Assembly: GCF_051175315.1 (NCBI RefSeq)
Contig: NZ_CP195100.1
Span: 6,882,001-6,946,000 of the forward strand
Direction of reading: 5' to 3'
Origin: Tundrisphaera sp051175315
GTDB taxonomy: Bacteria > Planctomycetota > Planctomycetia > Isosphaerales > Isosphaeraceae
DNA length: 64,000 nt
Part shown: piece after piece, positions 29,068 to 37,908 of the stretch
Position numbering within the stretch: the first letter of the stretch is position 1
Layout: each line of letters opens with the position of its first letter
Notes under the pieces: model-generated
The model's input: the letters and a program-made list of their open reading frames with translations, nothing else
Database searches by the model: none
Told to the model about the DNA's origin: nothing
Translations under genes and position numbers: made by a program

Positions 29068-31281
29068 CTACCTCAACCCCGTCTCTTGCTTGTCTATCAG
29101 CCTGCAACCACGGAGATTGGTGATGCCGTCCGAGCCGAAGATGAGGACGGCCCCACTGCCAGGCCCACCGTTCCCTTTGAAGCCGAGGACGTGGATTATC
29201 TGATAGGTGCGGAATTTGGGGTCGGTCAGGTTGGTAAGGGATTTCGAGCTATGCTCTGAACCTCCCAGGGCCTCTCGCACCTGATCGTATTTCATGCCGA
29301 TGACGAGCGACTCGAACGCCCGCCGGGTGATCGGAGGTGCGGGCCGGCTCAGCAACTCGTCTCTTTCGGATTCGCCGGCCAGTACAAGGTTGTACTCCTC
29401 GTATTCATCCTCGTAGGGGACCGTCCGGCCCTTGCGAAGATCCCAGACTTTCGCCACCGAGTCGCTGTGACCCGAGACGAGGTACTGGCCGTCCGGCGAG
29501 ATGGCGATGCTACAGATGCCCCGGTCCTTGATCCGTCCGATGCAGGCCCCGGAGGCGACGTCGAAGAAGTTGATGTGGTGGGTCTTGTCCCGCTTCAACG
29601 AGCCGCCCCCCTCGACCGCTGTGACGAGGGTCTCTCCATCGGGCGTGAAAAGGACCTGATCGGCGTAGAGCGACTTGATCACCCGGAGCGGCTCCGACGA
29701 GGTTGGCTTCCAAAGGGTGACGGTGAAGTCCTGTGCGGAGCCCGACGTCGTGGCGATCTTGGAGCCGTCCGGGGAGATGGCGGCGACGTGGAAGTTGATG
29801 TCCTTACTCTCGAATCGATTCGTCTCCTTCCAGGTGGTCGTATCGAGGAAAGCAACGTGCCGGATGCTCGTCCAGGTCCGATCGGGGTCTTTCTGCGAGG
29901 AAGTTATCAGGAAAGTCGTACCATCGGGGAGGAAGGCGATCTGGTTGTCGTAGGCCATCCCGGAATCGCCCTCGACCTTGGTCCTGAAGAGGGGCTTGTC
30001 GCCACCCGGCCACGACCAGACCTCGATGACTTTCACCCGATGAGGCAACTCCTCGTAGCCGGGCACCCCGTTAACCGCCAGGGTGCTTCGGCTTTCGAGG
30101 AGCCTTGCCATCATGCGGCCTCGTGACGAGAAGGCGAAGGTATAGCTGCCGAGTTGTCCGGTTGGCTTGCCCAGTTCGAAAGACCGTCTCTTCGATCCCG
30201 TCTCAAGGAAAGGGAAGGCCGAATCCCGGATCTTCGCCATCCGGGCAATCGCCGCTGACTTCTGAGCTTCTCTTCCAGATTCGGTCGCCATGAGCCTCTC
30301 GGAACCTGTGGGCTCCGGCTCCGGCACTGGTGCGGCCACGGCGACACCGTACGGGGTCCAGAGCGCATCGCAATCCACGTAGGGGAAGCCCAATGCGTTG
30401 CGATCGTCGCTGTTGAACCCCGTGATCAGGCGATACTTCTCGACGACCTCGGCCTGCCCGTCGTTGATCTTCCAGACGAGCAACTCGTCGCTCCATGCGC
30501 TGGAGAATGCCGACCCCACCGGCGAGAACAATCCATCGTGGATGCGGGATCGCCTCTCCGGATTCAGCAAGTGCCAGCCGTCCATCGCCCAGAGCCGACC
30601 CTGCGTGATCAAGTACCTACCGTCGGGGGAGAAATCGATCTCCCTGATCCAATCTCTCCCACCAGGCTGGTCCACCGCCAGCACGGTCAGCGGCTCGCTC
30701 CAGATTTTGAAGACTGCGCTCCGGCCCGCTCGTGAAGCAGAGGGTGCGGGGGTGTCGGCTTCCAAACGTGCCTGTTCCGGCGGCGACGTAGCGTGATTCT
30801 TCCGGTGTTTGCCGCTGTCGAGGAAGACAAGAGCGACGATAAGGCCCCATGTCCCGCCCGCCCACCACCATCTCTTGCTCCGGCCCAAGCTGGGGTGCTT
30901 CCATAGCAGATAGAGACCGAGCGGGAAGAACACGAAGATCACCAGGCCCACCACGAACAGCGAGTCCGACAATCTGGAACCTCGGAAGAGCCCGCCCCGG
31001 ATCTCGTCCCAATCCTCCTTCGCTTTCGCTCTAATGGACTGGACCCGCTCGGACTTCGAGAACTCGTCCACCCCGACCTTGGCCTGATCCGCCGCCTGCT
31101 TCGTGCCCTCGACGAGCCTCTTCGCCCCGGCCATGGCTATCCCGCCGGCCTTTGCGGCGTTCTGCTTCACGCCATCGAGCTTCTGCCTGGCCTCGTCGAA
31201 GCGGGCGTACTCCCCAACCTGATCGGCCAGGCGCCTGGCCCGACCCAGGATGCCGTCGTCGGCGGCCTTCTCGTCGCTCAT
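29068..31281 (-). CDS. Membrane-anchored WD40/beta-propeller-like protein
   Basis: 737 aa, starting at the ATG at 31281 (MSDEKAADDG). The first ~100 residues are charged and helical (coiled-coil-like, rich in Ala/Lys). Two membrane segments follow at about 106-130 (LFVVGLVIFVFFPLGLYLLW) and 139-155. The rest is a propeller with repeated IDFSPDGRYL, AISPDGSKIATTSGS, LFTPDGETLV and AISPDGQYLVSGHSDS blades, the last followed by VAKVWDLRKG. The C-terminus has a different domain (about 660-737, FESLVIGMKYDQVREALGG), resembling a SmpA/BamE-like turn. The topology suggests the propeller is on one side of the inner membrane; function is unknown. Confidence 0.75.
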   Translation of the reverse strand: MSDEKAADDGILGRARRLADQVGEYARFDEARQKLDGVKQNAAKAGGIAMAGAKRLVEGTKQAADQAKVGVDEFSKSERVQSIRAKAKEDWDEIRGGLFRGSRLSDSLFVVGLVIFVFFPLGLYLLWKHPSLGRSKRWWWAGGTWGLIVALVFLDSGKHRKNHATSPPEQARLEADTPAPSASRAGRSAVFKIWSEPLTVLAVDQPGGRDWIREIDFSPDGRYLITQGRLWAMDGWHLLNPERRSRIHDGLFSPVGSAFSSAWSDELLVWKINDGQAEVVEKYRLITGFNSDDRNALGFPYVDCDALWTPYGVAVAAPVPEPEPTGSERLMATESGREAQKSAAIARMAKIRDSAFPFLETGSKRRSFELGKPTGQLGSYTFAFSSRGRMMARLLESRSTLAVNGVPGYEELPHRVKVIEVWSWPGGDKPLFRTKVEGDSGMAYDNQIAFLPDGTTFLITSSQKDPDRTWTSIRHVAFLDTTTWKETNRFESKDINFHVAAISPDGSKIATTSGSAQDFTVTLWKPTSSEPLRVIKSLYADQVLFTPDGETLVTAVEGGGSLKRDKTHHINFFDVASGACIGRIKDRGICSIAISPDGQYLVSGHSDSVAKVWDLRKGRTVPYEDEYEEYNLVLAGESERDELLSRPAPPITRRAFESLVIGMKYDQVREALGGSEHSSKSLTNLTDPKFRTYQIIHVLGFKGNGGPGSGAVLIFGSDGITNLRGCRLIDKQETGLR

Positions 31282-31481
31282 CGTGTGGCTCCGGCTTGCA
31301 GTCGAAGGCAACTTGGCCCGTTGGTGGTGGCCGGACTCCGGCCGTCGTCGGCGTCTTCGCCCAGGCCAAGTCCTCGTCGCCCGGACCAATCTACTCGCAA
31401 TACCATGCAAGTCAACAAGCGGAATGATGCTTATTGAGGTCTCCCCCGCCGGGGCGATGAAGTGGCGGGGGAGGGTCCGGG

Positions 31482-31865
31482 ATGGCGAGGCCGAAGCGAA
31501 AAATCGAGATCGAACACGAACCGATCGTCGGCCTGTTCGCCGCCCGACTCCGGGAGGTGCGGCTGTCTCGGGGGATGACGCAAATCGACCTGGCGAACCG
31601 GGCCGTCGTGACGCCCACCTACATTGCCAAGCTGGAAGGGGGCAGGGTCGCACCGGGGATCGATCTGGTGGCTCGCCTGGCCAAAGCGTTGCAAACTACC
31701 ATCTCGGACTTGTTGCCCGAGGCCGAGCCGTCCGACCCGTTGCCCCTCCTACGAGAGCAGGCGGGCAAGTTCAGCGAAGTGATGAAGACGGCGGACCAGG
31801 ACACTCTGTTGATGCTCGTCCCATTACTGACCCGACTCCTTGAGTCGCCCACGAGGAAGCGGTGA
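31482..31865 (+). CDS. XRE-family HTH transcriptional regulator
   Basis: 127 aa. An HTH_3 domain spans about residues 17-72: LFAARLREVRLSRGMTQIDL, then VVTPTYIAKLEGGRVAPGID and LVARLAKALQTTISDLL. The remaining 55 residues form a short helical tail. It is divergent from the WD40-like gene, 200 bases away, and could control it or itself. Specific targets cannot be read from the sequence. Confidence 0.85.
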   Translation: MARPKRKIEIEHEPIVGLFAARLREVRLSRGMTQIDLANRAVVTPTYIAKLEGGRVAPGIDLVARLAKALQTTISDLLPEAEPSDPLPLLREQAGKFSEVMKTADQDTLLMLVPLLTRLLESPTRKR

Positions 31866-32080
31866 GGCACTTGGGTGCAGACCCAGACTGAAAACTGAGG
31901 ACGAATCAGTACCCTCCAGGTAGGCCACGACGCTATGCCATCACTTGCCGCAAACTCCTTGGCTCTCGTCGAATGATTGTTCGCCTCGAACGCAGACTTG
32001 ACCTGGAAGGACGGATGCCGCAGCAACGGCTCGTCGGAGAGACGTAAGCATTTTTCCCGCAGCTTCGGGAGGTCGGTGAG

Positions 32081-34678
32081 TCAGGAACGTCCGACAGCCC
32101 CAGGAGGAGTAATCCTGGGGCGCAGACGAGCCCTCACCTCGTCGTAGAGGGCGATGCTCACGCCCTGGGCGACTTCCAGCGAGACGGCCAAAGCATAAGG
32201 GACAGCCTCTTTCAAGCGGCCAGCATCGGGCCGACAGTTCACCGTCAGCTTCATGGTGTCCCCTTCGGTGATGACGCAGGCATCGTCGCCCTCCAGGATC
32301 TCGTGCTGGATTGTCCCTCGTCGTACCGACTGCCACTCGGCCTGGCGGCGTGAGACTCGCAACGGGGTACGGGGCGGATCGAACCAGAGTTGGGCCTGTC
32401 GATACTTGTGATGCTGCGGATTGATCGGCGAGAGCCAGGCGAGCGTGATCGTCAGCCGCCGCCATTCGGTCCGACCGCCCAGGCCGGGCGGGAGCGGTAT
32501 GGTGTAGTCGTGGCCCTCCTCGGCACGAAGACTCTCGCAGCCGATGAGGGTGGCCCGGTGGTCAGTACAGTCGAGGACACGGGCCAGGTCGGCAACCCCG
32601 TAGCCGAGGAAGCGGGCGATCCTCGACTTGAGCTTCGGGTCGTTCGACCCCTCCCGAAGCACCGACTCCAGCGTCGTCGATCCTTCCCCCCAGCCTGCGC
32701 CATGCACGATCAGGGCCTTGATCAAGACGGTGATCATCTCATCGCCGAGCGACTCTCCCCCCGGTTCCGACCTCAGAGACAACAGTCGGTCGAAGATGCC
32801 GATCGCACCCCTGGTCGCAAGTGCGGCTGAGTTGCTCGATCCGCAGGAGTAGCCGGTGTTCGCCTGCCCGGAGGCGGGCGAGCCGGGCATGGCGACACGG
32901 ATGCCGGGCGGCTGCGTGGAGGCGACGGGCCGTAGGGCGACCTTCCCGTCCTGCCGGGCGGGTTGCTCTCGGAACAATTGCTTTCCCCCCGGCAGGAGGA
33001 TCTCGGGTTTCACGGAGCGTTGGAACCCCTGACCGAGGCCGTTCGTCAGGCTCGGGAGCGAAGGCGTGAGGAGGTCTACCCGATTCCCCTTGATCACCTC
33101 GAGACAGCGGTCGTCATGGGACGCCCCGACCGTGATCGAGTTGATGGACTCGGCAGGGGACAGCAGCCGTCGGTGACGCAGGTCGGAAGCGATGGACTGG
33201 AGCACTCGCCGCTGGAGTTCGTCCGGGGCCAGGGAAGAGAGACCCCCTCTGACAGGTTCGAGGAGGATCTCCCGACCGTGGTTCCCGGCGCTCACAATGA
33301 AAAGGATCTTATACGTCCACGAGAGCCAATCGAGGACACGAGCCCACGGGCTGAGTTGATAGTCGAACAACTGGCTTGGGTCGCCGAGCGAGAGGTTGAC
33401 GATTCTCACGGTCGGGGCGACCGGCCCCGAATCCCCGTCACCCTCCAGCATCCGCTTCACCGCCCGGTGAATCAGGTCGGCGGGGAGCAAACCCTCGGGG
33501 ATGCACTCTCCCCTCGGGCGACGACCACTGTGCGGGTTCGGCTGCATGATCGGTCGCACGTAGAGAGCCCGGTCGATCGGCTCCTCCCCAGCTTCCAGGT
33601 CCCCGTGGATGATCAACGAGGCCATGCCCGTCCCGTGCTGGCGATCCTCGGAGGGGTAGGCCGACGCCCATCCGTCCGGGTCATCCAGCACGAGCCTCCC
33701 GATCAGGAGTCGGTGGTTCTCCAGCGGGAGCCCATCAAGCAGTGCGGCGACAGGCTCCCCGAGCCTCTTGAGATCGTCGTGAAGCTCGACGGCCCGCAGG
33801 CCCTCGATCTCGTCCGGGGGCTGGACGTCGGATTGGCCGAGGGGGCGGAAGAACATCACATCGTTCGAGCGGAGGACCCGAGTATCCGTCTGATCGAGGA
33901 TGGCCTGCACCCCGCCCGGTGGCAGTTGGACGACGGCGGCGTGGTAGGCGACCTGGGGAATGGCACACTGATTCAGGCAGACCCCTCCCACTTCCGAGAC
34001 GGTCGCCCGGAACCGCTCGTAGACGGCGAGACGTTGCCGCTCGTCGGCCCGGAACCAGAATTCGGCCTCGAACCGGATGGGGTCATACCCGTACTCAATC
34101 GCCTCTCGCCATCGCTCCATCATTCCCGTCTCAAGGACCCGATCCCGCTCGTCCCAACGCCGCAAGTCCTTGAGTTGCCGGAAGACGTCCCGAAACTTAT
34201 TGAACCCGTGCTCGAACTTCCGCTCTGGATCGGCCTTATAGCGGTTCCAGAGGGAGAGGAGTTCCTTCATGCCCTGCTGGTTGCTCATGATCAGGAAGAG
34301 CCGTCCCCGGAGGGCCTTCTCGTGGTCCTCCTCCTCATCTTTACCCGTGCGATAGAAGTCGTCGTCGGGGAGGATGCCGTCCTCGTCCCATTCGGCCATC
34401 CACTCCAGGCCGTCGATCCTCCTGACGGCATTGGCAAAATCCTCGACCGAGCCGACGATCTCCAGGACGATGACCTCTTCCGGTTCGACCCCCGCCGCCG
34501 TGGTACGCATGGAGGTGGACTCGGCGTCCAGGCTCTTCTGCAACATGTCGAACTTCGGGCTGAGCCGTTGCGATTGCCGGTCGCTCGTCGGCAGGTGCAT
34601 CTTCGGCGGTGCCGCCGAGAGTGTCTCTCGGCTCGCCGTCCTGGGCGTCGGGAAGATGAGGAGGGGGCGGTCTGGCAT
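32081..34678 (-). CDS. ietS: IetS-like subtilase (S8 family serine protease)
   Basis: 865 aa from the ATG at 34678. The catalytic elements of a subtilisin are visible: Asp in VAALLDGLPLENH, His in RQHGTGMASLI, the oxyanion Asn in FIVSAGNHG and Ser in GSSNSAALATRGA (about residue 615). The N-terminal ~260 residues are family-specific with EFWFRADERQRLAVYERFR; the C-terminal ~200 form a beta-rich domain. It has no signal peptide, so it acts in the cytoplasm. It lies 17 bases downstream of a AAA+ ATPase gene on the same strand. This ATPase-subtilase pair matches IetAS, known as a plasmid stability module and later as an anti-phage system. In family terms the ATPase likely restrains or delivers substrate to the protease. 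Confidence 0.83.
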   Translation of the reverse strand: MPDRPLLIFPTPRTASRETLSAAPPKMHLPTSDRQSQRLSPKFDMLQKSLDAESTSMRTTAAGVEPEEVIVLEIVGSVEDFANAVRRIDGLEWMAEWDEDGILPDDDFYRTGKDEEEDHEKALRGRLFLIMSNQQGMKELLSLWNRYKADPERKFEHGFNKFRDVFRQLKDLRRWDERDRVLETGMMERWREAIEYGYDPIRFEAEFWFRADERQRLAVYERFRATVSEVGGVCLNQCAIPQVAYHAAVVQLPPGGVQAILDQTDTRVLRSNDVMFFRPLGQSDVQPPDEIEGLRAVELHDDLKRLGEPVAALLDGLPLENHRLLIGRLVLDDPDGWASAYPSEDRQHGTGMASLIIHGDLEAGEEPIDRALYVRPIMQPNPHSGRRPRGECIPEGLLPADLIHRAVKRMLEGDGDSGPVAPTVRIVNLSLGDPSQLFDYQLSPWARVLDWLSWTYKILFIVSAGNHGREILLEPVRGGLSSLAPDELQRRVLQSIASDLRHRRLLSPAESINSITVGASHDDRCLEVIKGNRVDLLTPSLPSLTNGLGQGFQRSVKPEILLPGGKQLFREQPARQDGKVALRPVASTQPPGIRVAMPGSPASGQANTGYSCGSSNSAALATRGAIGIFDRLLSLRSEPGGESLGDEMITVLIKALIVHGAGWGEGSTTLESVLREGSNDPKLKSRIARFLGYGVADLARVLDCTDHRATLIGCESLRAEEGHDYTIPLPPGLGGRTEWRRLTITLAWLSPINPQHHKYRQAQLWFDPPRTPLRVSRRQAEWQSVRRGTIQHEILEGDDACVITEGDTMKLTVNCRPDAGRLKEAVPYALAVSLEVAQGVSIALYDEVRARLRPRITPPGAVGRS

Positions 34679-34695
34679 CGGTGACGGTTTCCGTG

Positions 34696-35664
34696 TTAAC
34701 CCTGGGGCTTGATCCGGTTCTCCCACTGCATGAGCCGATCCTTGACGATGCGCCGGATGTCCCCTTCGGGCTTCGTCAGAATCCATCGCCTGGCCACGTC
34801 GAGTCCGAATTCCTCCAACTCGGCGAAGCTGGCATCACCCAACTTCTCGGCCAATTTCTGCGGGCTCGTCCCGAACTCGAAGCCCATCCGCCTCTGGAAG
34901 TTCTCGATCCAGGCTTGGACCTGTACGCCCGAAGGTGGCGGCAGTTGGAGCCTCAATTGGAACCGCCGCCAGACGGCCCGATCGAGGAGTTCGGGGTGGT
35001 TGGTCGCCGTGACCACGACGACGTGGCTGGGCAGGCCGTCGATCTGGAGGAGTAGTGAACTGACAACCCGCTTGACTTCACCCGTGTCGTGAGGGTCCCC
35101 ACGCTCCTTGCCGAGCGTGTCGAACTCGTCGAAGAAAAGGACGCAGTGCCGGCTCCTGGCGAAGTCGAACAGGTTCCGCAAGCGGGTGGCCGTCTCGCCC
35201 AGGAAACTGCCGATGACCCCCTCATAGCGGACCACGAGCAGCGGGACCATGAGCGCATGGGCCAACGCTTCCGCCAACGATGTTTTGCCGTTACCCGGAG
35301 GCCCGGCTAACAGAACTTTGTGCCGTGGTTCAATGCTGTACGATCGGAGGAGTTCGGAGCGGTGGTGCTCCTCGATGAATTCGCCGCAGGTCTTAGATAC
35401 GCCGGTCGGCAGGATCAGGTCGTCCAGGCCGACCCTGGGGCTGACCTCGACAAATAGTTGACCGGCCTGGGCATCCAGGGAGAGAGGGCGAGGCGAGGAC
35501 GGCTTGCCGTTCTCCCGGAAGCTCTCCAAGAGTCGATCGGCGAGGACGTGGTGCTGCTTCGCTCGTTCCTCGGCGACGAGTGCCTCAACCGTCTTACGGA
35601 AGAGGGCCGAATCCCCTTTCGCACCGGCACGAACGAGCGATAGCAGCAAGTCTGATCGTGCCAT
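34696..35664 (-). CDS. ietA: IetA-like AAA+ ATPase
   Basis: 322 aa from the ATG at 35664 (MARSDLLLSL). A classical AAA+ module: Walker A LLAGPPGNGKTSLAEAL (about residue 120), Walker B VLFFDEFDTLGKER, sensor 1 VVVTATNHPELLDRAVWRRF with arginine finger. The N-terminal ~90 residues are helical. Paired with the subtilase immediately downstream, it makes the two-gene IetAS-type system. Start choice rests on the conserved-looking MARSDLL; a longer N-terminus from 35745 is possible. Confidence 0.84.
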   Translation of the reverse strand: MARSDLLLSLVRAGAKGDSALFRKTVEALVAEERAKQHHVLADRLLESFRENGKPSSPRPLSLDAQAGQLFVEVSPRVGLDDLILPTGVSKTCGEFIEEHHRSELLRSYSIEPRHKVLLAGPPGNGKTSLAEALAHALMVPLLVVRYEGVIGSFLGETATRLRNLFDFARSRHCVLFFDEFDTLGKERGDPHDTGEVKRVVSSLLLQIDGLPSHVVVVTATNHPELLDRAVWRRFQLRLQLPPPSGVQVQAWIENFQRRMGFEFGTSPQKLAEKLGDASFAELEEFGLDVARRWILTKPEGDIRRIVKDRLMQWENRIKPQG

Positions 35665-36243
35665 AGGGACGGTCTCTCGAATCGCAAACAGCCCAGCCGG
35701 CATCTGAACAAAATTATACCAACAAGGAGACCTCCCCATCCTCATTATCGTCGGGTTCCTAGCAGACGCTACAAACTATTCCCCCTAAAGCTTCATCGAT
35801 CGTACGATGACGCCTGGGTTCGGGGAGGATTGCCCCAGTTCACGGGTGAGAGACTGCTGGACATGATCCCGTCCGGTGCTTTCGGAAAAAGTGTCTCGCT
35901 GTAGATGAAACTCTCGCCGGCCAAGCAGCCCGCAAACGCAGAAGTTGGTCGTCAAGATCGCTCCTCAAACGGAGTCGATGGGTCCAGGGATTTTCAGGAG
36001 GATTCTTCATCCCAGCTTGCAAGATTTTGCAACAGCGGAGATACCCAGGATGGGACCCAAGAACCAGTCTCTCGGCGTAAGCCGATATTGGATGGCCTGG
36101 GGAGGGACCCACCAGGGCGAATTAGCGAATAGTTTCTCCATTGTCCATCCTGCAACGCCGTACCTGAAAACCCCTAAATCTTAAGGGCGACTTCGTCCAC
36201 TCGTAGTGTCCTGCTACTCTTTGCCCGCTACTCGATATAGAAA
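35665..36243. other. Non-coding stretch
   Basis: No gene supported on either strand. It separates the IetAS pair from the mobile-element backbone. Its composition is more AT-rich than the neighbours. Confidence 0.4.
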
Positions 36244-36270
36244 GGCCCCGAGATCGCCGCCCTCGGGGCC
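36244..36270 (-). terminator. Rho-independent terminator for the small minus-strand genes
   Basis: Nine-base arms GGCCCCGAG and CTCGGGGCC with a nine-base loop, 7 bases past the stop at 36278. In the minus direction the stem is followed by TTTCTAT. Confidence 0.75.
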
Positions 36271-36277
36271 CGACCGA

Positions 36278-36658
36278 TCAATGTTCCTCCGGGAGTAAGC
36301 AACAGGAGCTAGCCCTTCGGCCATCCTCCCCCACCGCCTCGGTGATGATCCAGATCCGCTCCCCCGTCCTCGTCGTGTATGCCGAGAGGATTCGGCCGCC
36401 GTCGATCAGGGCCTCGTCGTTCAGCGATCTGTCCTCTTCGTCCAGGTCGCCCCAGTCGCCCCTGCCATGGCGGTGGAGGAACTCCGAGGGCTGCTGCCCG
36501 GCACCTTTCAGAACGTCGAGACAGCCTGGTGTGGCGACGACCTGACCGAGTTCGAAGCTCGCTTCCACGTCGATCCCTCCTCCTCGAAGGTTGAGGTTCT
36601 CGGCGATCAGGGTCCCGGCCCTCATGGGCATGGGTTCCAATTCCTGGGCATTCGTCAC
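36278..36658 (-). CDS. Plasmid/ICE-type conserved hypothetical protein
   Basis: 126 aa with a GTG start overlapping the previous gene's stop (GTGA). The core GDWGDLDEEDRSLNDEAL followed by GGRILSAYTTRTGERIWIIT is a signature of a small protein seen on many plasmids, prophages and integrative elements. Its function is unknown. It is the distal gene of a two-gene unit ending in the terminator at 36244-36270. Confidence 0.75.
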   Translation of the reverse strand: MTNAQELEPMPMRAGTLIAENLNLRGGGIDVEASFELGQVVATPGCLDVLKGAGQQPSEFLHRHGRGDWGDLDEEDRSLNDEALIDGGRILSAYTTRTGERIWIITEAVGEDGRRASSCCLLPEEH

Positions 36659-36876
36659 CGCATCGGCGGCTTGGGCAGGATCGCATCGAGCCCGAGGCCG
36701 ACTACGTTCATCGCCGCCTCGGCCTCCTTGAGGTTGCCGGCAATGACCTCGGAACCGGCCTCACGAGCCGCCTCGGCCCGTTCACCGAAGACTTGGCCGA
36801 TCAGCATCAGGACGCTGCCCGGCGAGAATGAGTTGAGCATCGTCTGCAACTGTTTCCTGGCCGCCTCTTCCTTCAC
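36655..36876 (-). CDS. Small helical hypothetical protein
   Basis: 73 aa, GTG start at 36876. It looks wholly helical (LQTMLNSFSPGSVLMLIGQV...). It is translationally coupled to the gene at 36278-36658 by a 4-base overlap. No family recognised. A leader-like repeat lies 47 bases upstream of its start. Confidence 0.6.
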   Translation of the reverse strand: MKEEAARKQLQTMLNSFSPGSVLMLIGQVFGERAEAAREAGSEVIAGNLKEAEAAMNVVGLGLDAILPKPPMR

Positions 36877-36923
36877 GCTGTCTATTCCCTAAGCTCGATC
36901 GACTCAGCCATACTCCACGAACT

Positions 36924-36948
36924 CCAGGGTGCTGAGCCTCTTGACTCG
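36924..36948 (-). repeat. Leader repeat, copy 1
   Basis: CCAGGGTGCTGAGCC... on the plus strand; 20 of 25 bases match the copy at 37812-37836. It sits 47 bases before the start at 36876. Confidence 0.55.
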
Positions 36949-36988
36949 GTGGTACGTGAAGGAAGGGAGCCTCTCGGCCCCCTGAGTT

Positions 36989-37456
36989 TCAGCAGCCGTA
37001 GACAAGCCCATCGTCGCCGATGTAGGGGTTGTACACGCCGAACTCCCTGGCGAGCCTGTCGAGGCCCTCGCCGATTCCTCTCGGCCAGTCGCCGTCCCAA
37101 AATCCGGCCCCGTGGCCGGAGCGTGTGAGGAGGAAGTCATGCCCGGCGTAGTCCGTCACCGAGCATCTGGCCCCGCCCGGAAGGGACCATCGGCCCTCAG
37201 CTTCCAGCCGCTCGGCGATGGCGATGAGTCGGCCGCCGAGCTTGTGATTCATGAAGGCGATGCAATCGGCCCGCATTTGGGCGAGCGTATCCGGTGCGAT
37301 GTCGCTCTGGTCGTAGCGGCGATCGAGCGGCTCGCCACCCGAGTCGTCGGCATTGTCCATCGAGGACCAGAGGGCAGCCTCGATATAAGCTGTCATGAAC
37401 TCGTCCAGTCCTTCGGGCTCGGAGATCGCAGGCGTTTCGGGCATCTGATGGGTCAT
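36989..37456 (-). CDS. Hypothetical protein of the mobile backbone
   Basis: 155 aa from the ATG at 37456. Acidic N-terminal helix (GLDEFMTAYIEAALWSSMDN), then IAPDTLAQMRADCIAFM and a conserved-looking C-terminal part with HDFLLTRSGHGAGFWDGDW. Proteins of this pattern (TAYIEALLWS... HDFWLTRNGHGAGFWDG) occur widely on plasmids, phages and islands without known function. An in-frame upstream ATG inside the leader repeat would extend it to MRFCTLAF..., so either start is possible. Confidence 0.72.
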   Translation of the reverse strand: MTHQMPETPAISEPEGLDEFMTAYIEAALWSSMDNADDSGGEPLDRRYDQSDIAPDTLAQMRADCIAFMNHKLGGRLIAIAERLEAEGRWSLPGGARCSVTDYAGHDFLLTRSGHGAGFWDGDWPRGIGEGLDRLAREFGVYNPYIGDDGLVYGC

Positions 37457-37494
37457 CTCGGCGTCCCTGGGTTGTCGTGGTTGTCTCACGAAGG

Positions 37495-37519
37495 CCAGGG
37501 TGCAAAACCTCATGGCTCG
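37495..37519 (-). repeat. Leader repeat, copy 2
   Basis: 23 of 25 bases identical to the copy at 37812-37836; 38 bases before the start at 37456. Confidence 0.65.
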
Positions 37520-37535
37520 CCAGGCGTGAAGATAA

Positions 37536-37551
37536 GGGGCCTTGCGGCCCC
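37536..37551 (-). terminator. Possible hairpin terminator after the 71-aa gene
   Basis: GGGGCC and GGCCCC arms around TTGC, 10 bases past the stop at 37561; in the minus direction TTATCTTC follows. The stem is short and the T-run weak. Confidence 0.4.
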
Positions 37552-37560
37552 CTGTGCGAC

Positions 37561-37776
37561 TCAGTGCATGATGCCCCGGAGTTCTTCCCTGATCTCCCTG
37601 ATGCCCCCTTCCAGGTTCTTGATCGCACAACGGACCGTCTGATCGGCGTTCTCCTCGTCGAGTTGTCCTGTCAGATAGCTCTGGAGAGCCCGGCCGGCGT
37701 CCCCTCGCTGGCCGAGGCGGCTGATGGCCAGCCTGATCTCATTAAGTTGGGTGGGGGTGGCCTGGCGAAGCGGCAT
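37561..37776 (-). CDS. Small hypothetical protein
   Basis: 71 aa. I choose the ATG at 37776 (MPLRQATPTQ) because AGGAG lies 6 bases before it; an ATG two codons earlier touches that site. It is helical and charged (EIRLAISRLGQRGDAGRAL; AIKNLEGGIREIREELRG). No family known. It forms its own unit between two possible terminators. Confidence 0.65.
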   Translation of the reverse strand: MPLRQATPTQLNEIRLAISRLGQRGDAGRALQSYLTGQLDEENADQTVRCAIKNLEGGIREIREELRGIMH

Positions 37777-37811
37777 GGTCATCTCCTGGTCAGCGGTGTT
37801 CTCCTCGTTGA

Positions 37812-37836
37812 CCAGGGTGCAAAGCCTCATCGCTCG
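37812..37836 (-). repeat. Leader repeat, copy 3
   Basis: Reference copy (CCAGGGTGCAAAGCCTCAT then CGCTCG); 35 bases before the start at 37776. Confidence 0.65.
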
Positions 37837-37851
37837 TCTCGGAACGAGAAA

Positions 37852-37879
37852 AGCCGCCTCAGCAGCTTGCTGGGCGGCT
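37852..37879 (-). terminator. Terminator downstream of the ArdC-like gene
   Basis: AGCCGCC and GGCGGCT arms with further pairing inside (AGCAGC/GCTG). In the minus direction the stem runs into TTTTCTCG, 30 bases past the stop at 37909. Confidence 0.65.
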
Positions 37880-37908
37880 CGACGAGTTCGACGTGATCCT
37901 GGGCACCG

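Noticed and set aside
35840..36112. A 90-codon minus-strand open frame
   Set aside because: No ribosome site, atypical composition and no recognisable domain.
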